Assembly: GCF_009931615.1 (NCBI RefSeq)
Contig: NZ_CP046620.1
Coordinates: 3,146,501 to 3,210,500 of the forward strand
Direction: 5' to 3'
Length of the DNA stretch: 64,000 nt
Origin: Algicella marina
Lineage (GTDB): Bacteria; Pseudomonadota; Alphaproteobacteria; Rhodobacterales; Rhodobacteraceae
Within the stretch, counting starts at the first letter, position 1; the number at the start of each line of letters is the position of its first letter. The notes beneath the pieces are model-generated. The model did not search any database and was not told where the DNA came from. It saw only the letters and a list, made by a program, of their open reading frames with translations. Made by a program: the position numbers and the translations under genes. Shown piece after piece: positions 46,425-55,179 of the stretch.

Positions 46425-46465
46425 GCATGGTAATGGATATGGAAACCCTTATCGGACCATGCACC
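46422..46465 (-). promoter_or_regulatory. Candidate anti-terminator stem overlapping the leader terminator
   Basis: Minus-strand RNA from 46465 to 46456 (GGUGCAUGGU) pairs over ten bases, one of them U-G, with 46431 to 46422 (ACCAUGCGCC). The 3' arm shares three bases with the terminator's 5' arm, so the two stems compete in part. This suggests transcription attenuation or a small riboswitch. No known aptamer was recognised. Confidence 0.4.
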
Positions 46466-46565
46466 TCTGGCTCACCACGACGACAGTTGTCAGTTTCATT
46501 TCCGGTCTCCTGCTGGGCTGAACGTAGGACGACAGCATAATTTTGGCAATGTCCGCGTTCGACGG

Positions 46566-46756
46566 ATGTTTCGACCCGACAGGAACGTCGGTCGCGCCCG
46601 GCTTCGGTCAAATAGGGTGTGGAACGTTGTGCACCGTTGAGTCGGTGCCGCATTTTCTGAATCTTCAGTCGGGCGCGTCAAGCAATACTGACCTAAACGT
46701 CAAGCATTTCTGACCCAGACCAGACTTTGACTGCGACCAATCCAAGGATCTGGTCG
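46566..46756. repeat. 191-bp direct repeat, copy A
   Basis: Begins ATGTTTCGACCCGACAGG and ends GGATCTGGTCG. It matches 47497-47688 with four substitutions and one single-base indel by eye (about 97% identity), offset 931 bases. The two copies flank the orphan gene at 46951-47451. No open frame is kept in both copies, so it is not a simple gene duplication. Confidence 0.9.
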
Positions 46757-46950
46757 CGGACTTTGCTGACCTTCCCGGATACAACTCGAATGTCGGCTAA
46801 CAGTGTCCAGTTCGGAAGGTCTGTTGGATCGCAAGGAAACCAGTTAAACCATGTTCCCAGCTTTCAGGCCGTTTTCTTCTTGGCAGTGAGATATTTGATT
46901 ACGCGCGGTTTGAGAGCGCTCGACAGAAATCGCGTCAGTGGATTGGCCAA

Positions 46951-47451
46951 ATGACTCACGAAACAAAAAATTCATTCTCAAGAACAAATCGAAATTTGGT
47001 TCGGTATGTAGTATTTCCAGTCGCGGTACTGGCGTCGGCGGCCCTCATTGTTTGGTCGGCAGCCAGCTATTGGTGGTTTGACAGATATACGACAACATTC
47101 GTGGTCACCGCCCCGATTGACGTCATGTCGAATTGCACATGGGAGATAATCCAAAGTGGTTATGGCGACCCTGTTGCCAAGTTACCGGCATTCAACTGGG
47201 CGACATTCAAATGCGGTCTCGTCAAAACAGACGCCGGTTACTTCGCGCTTCCACAGAGCGGACATAGTTTGGTTCGCGACACTCGATCGGCGATGTTGGA
47301 AAGGCTCCAACAAGGTAAAAGCTATCACGCGGTTTATCATTCTCCCCAGCATGTGCCAGATCGTGACGGAAAGTTCGTAGGGAAAGACGGACAAATTAGG
47401 CTGGCGTCTCCGCCTCCTACTCTTCTTCGGCTTCTTGAAAGCTCTGAGTAG
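46951..47451 (+). CDS. Orphan membrane-anchored protein between direct repeats
   Basis: 166 residues. One N-terminal transmembrane helix (VVFPVAVLASAALIVWSA) and a periplasmic domain with two Cys (NCTWEII, FKCGLV). No family recognised. Base composition is lower in GC than the flanking operons. Lying between two copies of a 191-bp repeat, it may have come in with the repeated segment. Confidence 0.65.
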   Translation: MTHETKNSFSRTNRNLVRYVVFPVAVLASAALIVWSAASYWWFDRYTTTFVVTAPIDVMSNCTWEIIQSGYGDPVAKLPAFNWATFKCGLVKTDAGYFALPQSGHSLVRDTRSAMLERLQQGKSYHAVYHSPQHVPDRDGKFVGKDGQIRLASPPPTLLRLLESSE

Positions 47452-47862
47452 TTCTTGGTCAGAACAAGCGCCCCGATACGTAAACGGCTTTCGGTCATGT
47501 TTCGACCCGACAGGAACGTCGGTCGTGCCCGGCTTCGGTCAAATAGGGTGTGGAACGTTGTGCACCGTTGAGACGATGCCGCATTTTTCTGAATCTTCAG
47601 TCGGGCGCGTCAAGCAATACAGACCTAAACGTCAAGCATTTCTGACCCAGACCAGACTTTGACTGCGACCAATCCAAGGATCTGGTCGAGGACAAAGCTG
47701 CCTGCAAATCCAAACACTCGAAATTCTGCTTTGATCTATTCGGGCTTAGGGATGCTTTGGTGGGGCGTGGAGCCTTTGGCAAAACTCGGATAGATTTACC
47801 GGGCGGGTCGGTTGCACGGTCGCCGGCCAACATCGACATCAAACAGTATTTTCGGAGAAATC
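47452..47862. other. 411-bp intergenic stretch
   Basis: Mostly repeat copy B (47497-47688). The plus frame through copy B reads into a 75-codon open frame (47435-47662) that is broken in copy A, so I do not call it. Between 47689 and 47862 lies the upstream region of the TetR gene, with no clear palindrome. Confidence 0.5.
47497..47688. repeat. 191-bp direct repeat, copy B
   Basis: Second copy of the repeat at 46566-46756; 192 bases because of one extra T in the run before CTGAATCTTCAG. After the shared end (GGTCG) the two copies diverge within a few bases (CGGACTTTGC in A, AGGACAAAGC in B). Confidence 0.9.
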
Positions 47863-48411
47863 ATGCCCCGCCCCAAGACCGTATCTGATGAGGAAGTTCT
47901 AGGTGCAGCTTTGGATGTCATGGCAAGCCGCGGTATGATTTTCACGTTGTCTGACATCGCACGGCATGTGGGTCTATCTCGGGCGACATTGATCCAGAGG
48001 TTCGGTGATCGGGATTCGATCCTCCGCAGGATTGCCGAGCAAGAGGTTGAAGCGACCCGTTTATGGCTTGAAGGACTTCCGATTATCGAGGGCGACGATG
48101 CGCTTTGGCAGTTTCTCGAAATGATCGTCAGCAGCATGGGACAGGGAGATGGCTTTTCTGCACGTGTTCAAATCGCAGCTTTCGAGTCGCGCGACGCCAA
48201 ATTGCGATCACTGGCTGCCCAAAGATATGCCCTTGTCCAGAAGGCCATTGCTGCCCGGATTCCGAACAACGCGGAACGGTTTGAAACGTCGCAGCACCTC
48301 CACGCGATCATTGCCGGAGCCACAATGCAGTGGGTTGTCACTGATGGATCCGAAGGATTGTCCGATTTCGTCCTTCGCAGGCTTCGTTGGGCGGTGGACA
48401 ACCTCGCGTAA
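47863..48411 (+). CDS. TetR/AcrR-family transcriptional regulator
   Basis: 182 residues from ATG 47863, with CGGAGAA upstream; the ATG at 47812 lacks one. N-terminal helix-turn-helix (FTLSDIARHVGLSRATLIQRFGDRDSI) followed by a helical ligand domain. A near-perfect 28-bp palindrome lies between this gene and the hydrolase downstream, so it probably represses that gene. Confidence 0.9.
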   Translation: MPRPKTVSDEEVLGAALDVMASRGMIFTLSDIARHVGLSRATLIQRFGDRDSILRRIAEQEVEATRLWLEGLPIIEGDDALWQFLEMIVSSMGQGDGFSARVQIAAFESRDAKLRSLAAQRYALVQKAIAARIPNNAERFETSQHLHAIIAGATMQWVVTDGSEGLSDFVLRRLRWAVDNLA

Positions 48412-48437
48412 GACTTGACCGTGCTTTAACTTAATCG

Positions 48438-48465
48438 ATATATAACCAACATGTAGGTTATATAT
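48438..48465. promoter_or_regulatory. 28-bp palindrome, probable TetR operator
   Basis: ATATATAACC (48438-48447), eight-base centre AACATGTA, GGTTATATAT (48456-48465). Symmetric at 26 of 28 positions. It ends 13 bases before the hydrolase ATG, a position where bound repressor would block transcription. Size and symmetry fit a TetR dimer pair. Confidence 0.75.
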
Positions 48466-48478
48466 TTCGGGATTCGAG

Positions 48479-49405
48479 ATGTACCGTCGGGGATTTCTTG
48501 GTGGGCTGGTTGCTTTTGGGGCATTGCCGCAGACCACTTTAGCTCAAATGAACGGGGAGCAAGATATGAGGATGATCAAGTCTCAGGGCATCCTTATCGC
48601 CACGCAAGTATTCGGCGTACCTGACGATCCGGCTCTGATTCTGGTGATGGGCGCGACGGCCTCGATGCTGGGGTGGCCCGATGCATTTTGTACCGCACTA
48701 GCGAACCGTGGGTTTTACGTCATTCGGTTTGATCATCGCGACACGGGGCAATCGACAACGGTGCAGCCCGGCGAGGCAAGCTATGCGGTGGAAGACTTGG
48801 CAGCCGATGTTATCGGGGTTATGGACGGCTACAATCTAGACAGCGCCCATATTCTGGGCATGTCTTTAGGTGGGTATATCTCGCAGATCGTTGCCCTGAC
48901 CCATCCCGGCCGTGTCCGATCGCTCACGCTCCTTGCTTCGGAACCCCTCGGCTGGGACGGCCCCGCGCTGCCTCACATCTCGCAAGAATTCCTCGATCAT
49001 TTTGGGATTCTGGCGTCTCTGGATTGGGCGAGCGAGACGGCAACAATAGAATTCCTGCTGACCAGCGAACGACTGAGCGCCGGGTCGGGCCAGGCTTTTG
49101 ACGAAACCTACATGCGCGGCCGCATCAGGCAGATACTTGCGCGCACGACCAGCCCCGCCAGCATGTTCAATCATGCGATACTCGATACACGACAAGACTG
49201 GATAGGCCGTTATCGCGACATAACCGTTCCGGTTCTGATCCTCCACGGTTCGGATGATCCAATCCTCCCAGTTAAAAACGGTGAAGCACTTGCCGCAGGT
49301 ATCGCAGGATCGGAGTTGATCGTCGTGGATGGTGTAGGGCACGAATTGCCTCTTTCCAAAGTCGAAACGATTGCCGACCTCATAGCGGGCGGTATCCCGC
49401 AATAA
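48479..49405 (+). CDS. Alpha/beta hydrolase with twin-arginine-like signal
   Basis: 308 residues. Alpha/beta hydrolase fold: oxyanion region LVMGATASMLGWPD, nucleophile Ser in GMSLGGY, Asp in LHGSDDPILP and His in GVGHELP. The N-terminus MYRRGFLGGLVAFGALPQTTLAQ (about 23 residues) looks like a Tat or Sec signal, unusual for this group, where a start at M24 or M30 would give a cytoplasmic form. Controlled by the palindrome just upstream. Substrate unknown. Confidence 0.87.
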   Translation: MYRRGFLGGLVAFGALPQTTLAQMNGEQDMRMIKSQGILIATQVFGVPDDPALILVMGATASMLGWPDAFCTALANRGFYVIRFDHRDTGQSTTVQPGEASYAVEDLAADVIGVMDGYNLDSAHILGMSLGGYISQIVALTHPGRVRSLTLLASEPLGWDGPALPHISQEFLDHFGILASLDWASETATIEFLLTSERLSAGSGQAFDETYMRGRIRQILARTTSPASMFNHAILDTRQDWIGRYRDITVPVLILHGSDDPILPVKNGEALAAGIAGSELIVVDGVGHELPLSKVETIADLIAGGIPQ

Positions 49406-49786
49406 GGCGGCCTTCGACATTCCTTCAGGGACGCTCGCAAGCAGCCATTCGCTGCATAGCAGAAGATGGTTAAAGTGGGCTCGTAGTTGCAATTAGCTGC
49501 GGTGTTCACCGGTGATCACAACGCGGGGCTTTGCTACCGTTCGTCAGCTGATTGGAATATCAGCTATGAGATTGGCAGCTCGAAAGTCGCTTTCTCCGTT
49601 GAAACCATGATGGAAGTCCGAAATTTTTGGACATTCTTGTCTGCATAAATAATTGTGCGTGAAAGTCTCGTAGCCGGGGATGTCCTTTGCCATGACGACG
49701 AGGATGAAATCCGACTCGCCCGCAATACACTAATCGGCGTGCCCAGGGCCAAAACGCCAGAGCGGCCCCCCGTGCATCTCTTCCCC
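49406..49786. other. 381-bp intergenic stretch with a gene remnant
   Basis: Between the hydrolase and mtgA. The part from 49564 to about 49729 is a broken Lrp/AsnC fragment on the minus strand. The rest (49406-49563 and 49730-49786) shows no coding signal or clear regulatory site. Confidence 0.6.
49564..49729 (-). pseudogene. Lrp/AsnC-family regulator remnant, truncated and frameshifted
   Basis: Minus-strand reading from 49729 gives CIAGESDFILVVMAKDIPGY and ETFTHNYL in one frame, then, after a shift near 49640-49665, IIYADKNVQKFRTSIMVSTE and KATFELPIS ending at a stop at 49564. Together these are the ligand-domain C-terminus of an Lrp/AsnC protein. The DNA-binding half is missing. Clear evidence of gene decay in this patch. 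Confidence 0.8.
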
Positions 49787-50527
49787 TCAGCCAAAGCGGA
49801 AACAGGCCGCCCGCCCCTCCGCCTCCAGCGTCCGCGCCCCGGCGGCAATACTCCGTGCCCGCCGCTGCAACCCGGCGGTCGGCTGGCTGGCGGAGCGATC
49901 CTTGGGGTTGGGCAGCACTGCCATCAACGCCGAGGAACGCTGCGGGCCCAGGTCCGCCGCTGCCATCCCGAAGTAGTGCTGCGCCGCCGCCTCCACCCCG
50001 AACACGCCGGTATCGAACTCCGCGACGTTCAGATACACCTCCATGATCCGCCGCTTGCCCCACAGCCCCTCGATCAGCACCGTGAACCCGGCCTCCAGCC
50101 CCTTGCGCACCCAGCTTCGCCCCTGCCACAGGAACACGTTCTTCGACACCTGCTGGCTGATGGTGCTGGCACCACGCCGCGCGCCGCCCTCCAGCGCCTC
50201 CTGAATGGCATCAAAATCAAACCCGTAGTGATCGCAGAACTTGGCATCCTCCGCCGCCGCCGCGCTCAGCGGCAGGTGGCGCGACATCCGCTCCAGCGGC
50301 ACCCAGTCCCGCCGGAACTCGCCGTGTCGCACCCATTCGGCTGCCTGATAGTAGTTGATCGGTGGATTGACGAAGCGGAACATGCCCACGAAGAGCAGCA
50401 GGAAGACGCAGACGCCGACAATCGTCATCCCCGTCCACCGCAGCAGCCGCCGCCACAGTGCCGGTTTCTTCTTGCCCTTTGATTTCGCAGGCTTCTTCGC
50501 GGTCTTCGCCGGTTTTGCCTTCGCCAT
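49787..50527 (-). CDS. mtgA: Monofunctional biosynthetic peptidoglycan transglycosylase
   Basis: 246 residues. Lysine-rich N-terminus, one transmembrane helix (about 33-52) and a GT51 domain: EDAKFCDHYGFDFDAI (catalytic Glu), GASTISQQVSKN, KRRIMEVYLNVAEFDTGVFG. It polymerises lipid II into glycan strands at the periplasmic face. In the first motif Lys-Phe-Cys replaces the usual R-F, a small oddity. Confidence 0.94.
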   Translation of the reverse strand: MAKAKPAKTAKKPAKSKGKKKPALWRRLLRWTGMTIVGVCVFLLLFVGMFRFVNPPINYYQAAEWVRHGEFRRDWVPLERMSRHLPLSAAAAEDAKFCDHYGFDFDAIQEALEGGARRGASTISQQVSKNVFLWQGRSWVRKGLEAGFTVLIEGLWGKRRIMEVYLNVAEFDTGVFGVEAAAQHYFGMAAADLGPQRSSALMAVLPNPKDRSASQPTAGLQRRARSIAAGARTLEAEGRAACFRFG

Positions 50528-50582
50528 GCGCTGCCTTTCAATCCCCCCGCCGGGTCCACCCTAGCGGGAGGATTGTGTCAAG

Positions 50583-53500
50583 TCACTCGGCTGGTATCGC
50601 CGCTTCCTCGTCGGACAGCGGGTGCGACAGGCGGCTCAGCATCTCCTTCGGACAGATCTGCACGAAATTGCCAAGCTCCTCGTCCCAGTTGCGCAGGATA
50701 TCTGCACCGCGCGGGCTTCCCGTCTCGGCCACATGGCTCTCGATCAGCTCCCTCAGCACGCTTTCCCAGTGGGCGGATTGTACCGTCTGGGAGATAATGC
50801 TCTCAGGGTTCATCCGCTCCTCGATCTCACCGTTGGGATCGTACAGATAAGCCATGCCGCCCGTCATCCCGGCGCCGAAATTGTCGCCGATGGCACCGAG
50901 GATCACGGCAACTCCACCCGTCATGTACTCGCACCCGTTGGAGCCGCAGCCCTCCACCACCACGTGGGCGCCGGAGTTGCGCACGCAGAACCGTTCGCCG
51001 GCACGGCCCGAGGCGAACAATTGCCCCGCCGTCGCGCCGTAGAGCACCGTGTTGCCGATGATCGTGTTCTCATGCGGCACCAGCGGGCTGCCAAGCGGCG
51101 GCCGCACGACGATACGCGCACCGGACAGACCTTTGCCCACGTAGTCATTGGCATCGCCGGAGACCTCGATCTTCAGCCCCGGAGCCCCGAAGGCTCCAAG
51201 GCTCTGCCCGGCGGAGCCCTGCAACTTCACCGTCAGATGGTCCTTCTGTAGCCGGTTCTGCATCCCGAAACGCTGCACGATGTGGCTGGAAACCCGCGTG
51301 CCGATGGTCCGCAGCGTGTTCTGCACCGCATAGGAAAGCTGCATCTTCTCGCCATCCTTGAAGAACGGCTCCGCATCCGCAACGATCTGGGCATCCAGCG
51401 TATCGGGCACCACCTGACGCGGCTTGTTGCGGTCATAGTGGATCGCCTCCGCCGCATCGACAGAGATCAGCAGCGGGTTGAGGTCGAGGTCGTCGAGATG
51501 TTCGGAGCCACGGCTAACCTGCGTCAGCATGTCGGCCCGCCCGATCACATCGTCGAGGCTGCGCGCACCAATGGATGCCAGAACCTCGCGCACTTCCTGC
51601 GCGTAGAAGGTGATCAGGTTTACCACCTTGTCGGCGTTGCCGGTGAACTTGGCCCGCAACTCGTCCTTCTGGGTACACACGCCCACCGGGCAGGTGTTGC
51701 TCTGACACTGGCGCACCATGATGCAGCCCATCGCGATCAGGGCGGCGGTGCCGATACCGTATTCCTCGGCGCCCATCATGGCAGCGATAACGATGTCCCG
51801 GCCCGTCCGCAGCCCGCCATCGGTGCGCAGCGTCACCCGGTCACGCAGCTTGTTCATCGCCAGAACCTGATGGCCCTCGGTCAGCCCCATCTCCCACGGC
51901 AGACCCGCGTATTTGATGGAAGTCTGCGGGCTGGCGCCGGTTCCGCCATTGTGGCCGGAAATCAGGATGACATCCGCCTTCGCCTTCGCCACCCCGGCGG
52001 CGATCGTGCCGACGCCGGACTGGCTGACCAGCTTCACCGTCACCTTGGCCCTCGGGTTTATCTGCTTCAGGTCATAGATCAGCTGCGCCAGATCCTCGAT
52101 TGAATAGATATCGTGATGCGGCGGTGGCGAAATCAGCGTGACCCCCGGCGTCGAATGCCGCAGCCGTGCGATCAGTTCCGTCACCTTGATGCCGGGCAAC
52201 TGCCCGCCTTCGCCGGGCTTGGCACCCTGCGCCACCTTGATCTCCAGTTCCTCGCACTGGTTCAGGTATTCCGCCGTCACCCCGAACCGGCCGCTGGCCA
52301 CCTGCTTGATTTTCGCACTCGGATTGTCGCCATTCGGCTCCGGGTGGAAATGCGCCGGGTCCTCGCCGCCCTCGCCGCTGTCGGATTTGGCACCGATGCG
52401 GTTCATGGCGATGTTCAGCGTCTTGTGCGCTTCCGGGCTCAGCGCGCCCAGGCTCATTCCCGGTGTCACGAACCGCTTGCGGATCGAGGTGATGCTCTCC
52501 ACCTCCTCGATGGGAATCGGCTCGGAAACCGGCTTGAAGTCCAGCAGGTCGCGCAGGTGGATCGGCGGTGCCGAACGCATCATCTGGGAATACTGTTTCC
52601 ACAGATCATAGGAAGACCGGTCGCAGGCGCTCTGCAGCACATGCATCGCCTGCGCGCCCCAGGCATGGGTCTCGCCGGACCGGCGGGACTTGTACAGCCC
52701 CCCGATCGGCAAAACATCCTGTCCCAGCTTCCAGCCCTTGGCGTGAACCGCCTCCACCTGTTTCTTGATGCCTGAGACCCCGATGCCGGAAATCCGGCTC
52801 AGCATGCCGGGGAAGTATTCCGCAACCATTGCCCGCGAAAGCCCCACGGCCTCGAAGTTCAGGCCGCCGCGATAGGACGAAATCACCGAGATTCCCATCT
52901 TCGACATGATCTTCAGCAGGCCCTGGTTGACTGCTTCGCGGAAGCGCTCCACCGCCACGTCCAGCGTCTGGTCAAGCAGGCCACGCTTGATCCGGTCGGC
53001 AAGACTGTCCTCCGCCAGATAGGCGTTCACCGTTGTCGCACCGCATCCGATCAGCACCGCGAAATAATGCGGATCCATGCACTCGGCAGACCGGACGTTG
53101 AGGGAGCAGAAGGTCCGCAATCCCTTGCGCGTCAGCCATGAATGCACCGCGCTGGTCGCCAGGATCATCGGCATCGCCACCCGGCTCTCGCTCTGGCCCG
53201 CATCCGACATCATGATGTGCTTGGCACCGGCCCGCACTGCTTCCTCTGCCTGCTGGCGGATGTCCTCCAGCGCCTCGCGCAGGGTATTCCGCTCGCCGCC
53301 GGCGGGGAAAGTGCAATCGAGCGCCACCGCATCTTCGCCGAAATAGGTCGCCATCGCGTCAAATTGCGCGTTGGAAACCACCGGGCTGTCCAGCGTGACG
53401 ATCTCGGTCTGGTTGTTGTCCTCGTCCAGCACGTTCTTCAGGTTGCCGAACCGAGTCTTCAGGCTCATCACCCGATGTTCGCGCAGACTGTCGATCGGCG

Positions 53501-55109
53501 GATTGGTAACCTGGCTGAAGTTCTGGCGGAAGAAGTGGCTCAGCGGCCGGTACTGTTCGCTCAGCACGGCCGACGGCGTGTCGTCACCCATCGAACCGAT
53601 CGCTTCCTTGGCATCCTCCGCCATCGGTGCGAGGATCGTCTCCAGATCTTCGAGGCTGAACCCGGCCGCGATCTGACGCTTGCGCAACTCGTTGCCTTCG
53701 AACAGCGGTGCTTCCGCCTCCGTCTGCAGCACATCTTCCAGCGCGTTGATGGATCCGACCCACTCTCCGAATGGTCGCGAGTTCGCCAGCAGGTCTTTCA
53801 ATTCGGTGTCGTGGAACAGCCGCTGCTCGGTCATGTCCACCGCCAGCATCTGCCCCGGGCCCAGCGCCCCACGCTCCACCACCCGGCTTTCGTCCACCGG
53901 CACCATGCCCGTCTCCGAACCGGCGATCACCAGCCCGTCGTTCGTCACCACGTACCGCATCGGCCGCAGCCCGTTGCGGTCCAGCCCCGCACAGACCCAG
54001 CGCCCGTCGGTCATCGCCAGCGCCGCAGGTCCGTCCCACGGTTCCATCACGGCGTTGGAATAGTTGTACATGTCCACCCAGGCCTCTGGCATCTTCGTGG
54101 CGATCTTGCTCCACGCCTCCGGCACCAGCATCGCCTTTGCCATCGGCGCCGACCGCCCGGCCCGCACCATAACTTCGAACACGCCGTCCAGCGCCGCACT
54201 GTCCGACGCCCCGGCCGCGACGATGGGCTTGATATCCTCCTGCAGATCCCCGAACGCGTCCGACGCCATCCGGATCTCGTGGCTCCGCATCCAGTTGATG
54301 TTGCCCTTCAGCGTGTTGATCTCGCCGTTATGCGCCAGCATCCGGAACGGCTGCGCCAGCCACCACTGCGGGAAGGTGTTGGTCGAATACCGCTGGTGAT
54401 AGATCGCGAACGCACTCTCGAACCGCTCGTCCTTGAGGTCGGGGTAGAACTCCGCCACCTGCTCGGCCAGCATCATCCCCTTGTAGATGATCGACCGGCA
54501 CGACAGGGATGCGAAATACAGGTCCTTCATCCCTGCCGCCTGCTTTTCGATCCGCCTGCGGATGACGTACAGTTCCCGCTCGAACGTCTCCTCGTCCACG
54601 CCCTTGGAGTTGCGGATCAGGATCTGCTCGATCTCCGGCCGCGTCGCATTCGCCTTCTCCCCCAGCACCGAGATATCCACCGGCACGTGCCGCCAGCCGT
54701 AGATGGTATAGCCCATCCGCAGCACCTCGGTCTCCACGATGGTCCGGCACGCCTCCTGCGCGCTGAAGTTGGTGCGCGGCAGGAACACCATGCCCACGGC
54801 CAGCATCTCGTCGCCCGGCTCGTGGCCGGTGCGCCGCACCTGATCGCGGAAGAAATCCACCGGAATCTGCACGTGGATGCCCGCGCCGTCGCCCGTCTTT
54901 CCGTCCGCATCCACGGCCCCGCGATGCCAGATCGCCTTCAGAGCCGTGATCCCGGCCTCCACCACCTGCCGCCGCGGCTGCCCGTCGATGGCCACCACCA
55001 GCCCGACCCCGCAGGACGAATGTTCCTGCTCTTCGCGGTAAAGACCGTCCTTCGCCAGACGCGTCCGTGCCGCTTCCATCTTCTCGGCCCAGTTCATGTC
55101 GTTCGTCAT
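50583..55109 (-). CDS. gltB: Glutamate synthase (NADPH) large subunit
   Basis: 1508 residues from ATG 55109, with GAGGAG upstream; the ATG at 55205 overlaps the hydrolase gene. Class II amidotransferase domain with nucleophile C33 (HSSCGVG) exposed after removal of a short propeptide, central and FMN domains (GHNGGTGASPQTSIKYAG region near residue 1070), the 3Fe-4S cysteines in CIMVRQCQSNTCPVGVC, and a C-terminal beta-helix (GGxxN-type repeats). With GltD it makes two glutamates from glutamine and 2-oxoglutarate. Confidence 0.97.
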   Translation of the reverse strand: MTNDMNWAEKMEAARTRLAKDGLYREEQEHSSCGVGLVVAIDGQPRRQVVEAGITALKAIWHRGAVDADGKTGDGAGIHVQIPVDFFRDQVRRTGHEPGDEMLAVGMVFLPRTNFSAQEACRTIVETEVLRMGYTIYGWRHVPVDISVLGEKANATRPEIEQILIRNSKGVDEETFERELYVIRRRIEKQAAGMKDLYFASLSCRSIIYKGMMLAEQVAEFYPDLKDERFESAFAIYHQRYSTNTFPQWWLAQPFRMLAHNGEINTLKGNINWMRSHEIRMASDAFGDLQEDIKPIVAAGASDSAALDGVFEVMVRAGRSAPMAKAMLVPEAWSKIATKMPEAWVDMYNYSNAVMEPWDGPAALAMTDGRWVCAGLDRNGLRPMRYVVTNDGLVIAGSETGMVPVDESRVVERGALGPGQMLAVDMTEQRLFHDTELKDLLANSRPFGEWVGSINALEDVLQTEAEAPLFEGNELRKRQIAAGFSLEDLETILAPMAEDAKEAIGSMGDDTPSAVLSEQYRPLSHFFRQNFSQVTNPPIDSLREHRVMSLKTRFGNLKNVLDEDNNQTEIVTLDSPVVSNAQFDAMATYFGEDAVALDCTFPAGGERNTLREALEDIRQQAEEAVRAGAKHIMMSDAGQSESRVAMPMILATSAVHSWLTRKGLRTFCSLNVRSAECMDPHYFAVLIGCGATTVNAYLAEDSLADRIKRGLLDQTLDVAVERFREAVNQGLLKIMSKMGISVISSYRGGLNFEAVGLSRAMVAEYFPGMLSRISGIGVSGIKKQVEAVHAKGWKLGQDVLPIGGLYKSRRSGETHAWGAQAMHVLQSACDRSSYDLWKQYSQMMRSAPPIHLRDLLDFKPVSEPIPIEEVESITSIRKRFVTPGMSLGALSPEAHKTLNIAMNRIGAKSDSGEGGEDPAHFHPEPNGDNPSAKIKQVASGRFGVTAEYLNQCEELEIKVAQGAKPGEGGQLPGIKVTELIARLRHSTPGVTLISPPPHHDIYSIEDLAQLIYDLKQINPRAKVTVKLVSQSGVGTIAAGVAKAKADVILISGHNGGTGASPQTSIKYAGLPWEMGLTEGHQVLAMNKLRDRVTLRTDGGLRTGRDIVIAAMMGAEEYGIGTAALIAMGCIMVRQCQSNTCPVGVCTQKDELRAKFTGNADKVVNLITFYAQEVREVLASIGARSLDDVIGRADMLTQVSRGSEHLDDLDLNPLLISVDAAEAIHYDRNKPRQVVPDTLDAQIVADAEPFFKDGEKMQLSYAVQNTLRTIGTRVSSHIVQRFGMQNRLQKDHLTVKLQGSAGQSLGAFGAPGLKIEVSGDANDYVGKGLSGARIVVRPPLGSPLVPHENTIIGNTVLYGATAGQLFASGRAGERFCVRNSGAHVVVEGCGSNGCEYMTGGVAVILGAIGDNFGAGMTGGMAYLYDPNGEIEERMNPESIISQTVQSAHWESVLRELIESHVAETGSPRGADILRNWDEELGNFVQICPKEMLSRLSHPLSDEEAAIPAE

Positions 55110-55179
55110 GGCTTCAACTCCTCGCTCGGGGAAGGCCGCTGGCCCTCCGGTAATGCTATGCCGGGTGCAATGCACCGTC

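Larger units (their letters stand above)
46373..46950. other. 578-bp intergenic stretch
   Basis: Holds the leader terminator and stem (46403-46465), a possible plus-strand 20-residue hydrophobic peptide (46459-46521, MHLWLTTTTVVSFIS...) that I do not call as a gene, and repeat copy A (46566-46756). From 46757 to 46950 I see only short disrupted open frames. On the minus strand around 46950-46867 a peptide ending ALKPRVIKYLTAKKKTA could be the tail of a lost gene. Confidence 0.5.

Noticed and set aside
46459-46521. 20-residue hydrophobic peptide on the plus strand opposite the attenuator
   Set aside because: No Shine-Dalgarno or promoter was seen; the same bases are better explained by the minus-strand leader structure.
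47435-47662. 75-codon open frame through repeat copy B
   Set aside because: The frame is broken in copy A by an indel, so it is not conserved between copies and has no family match.
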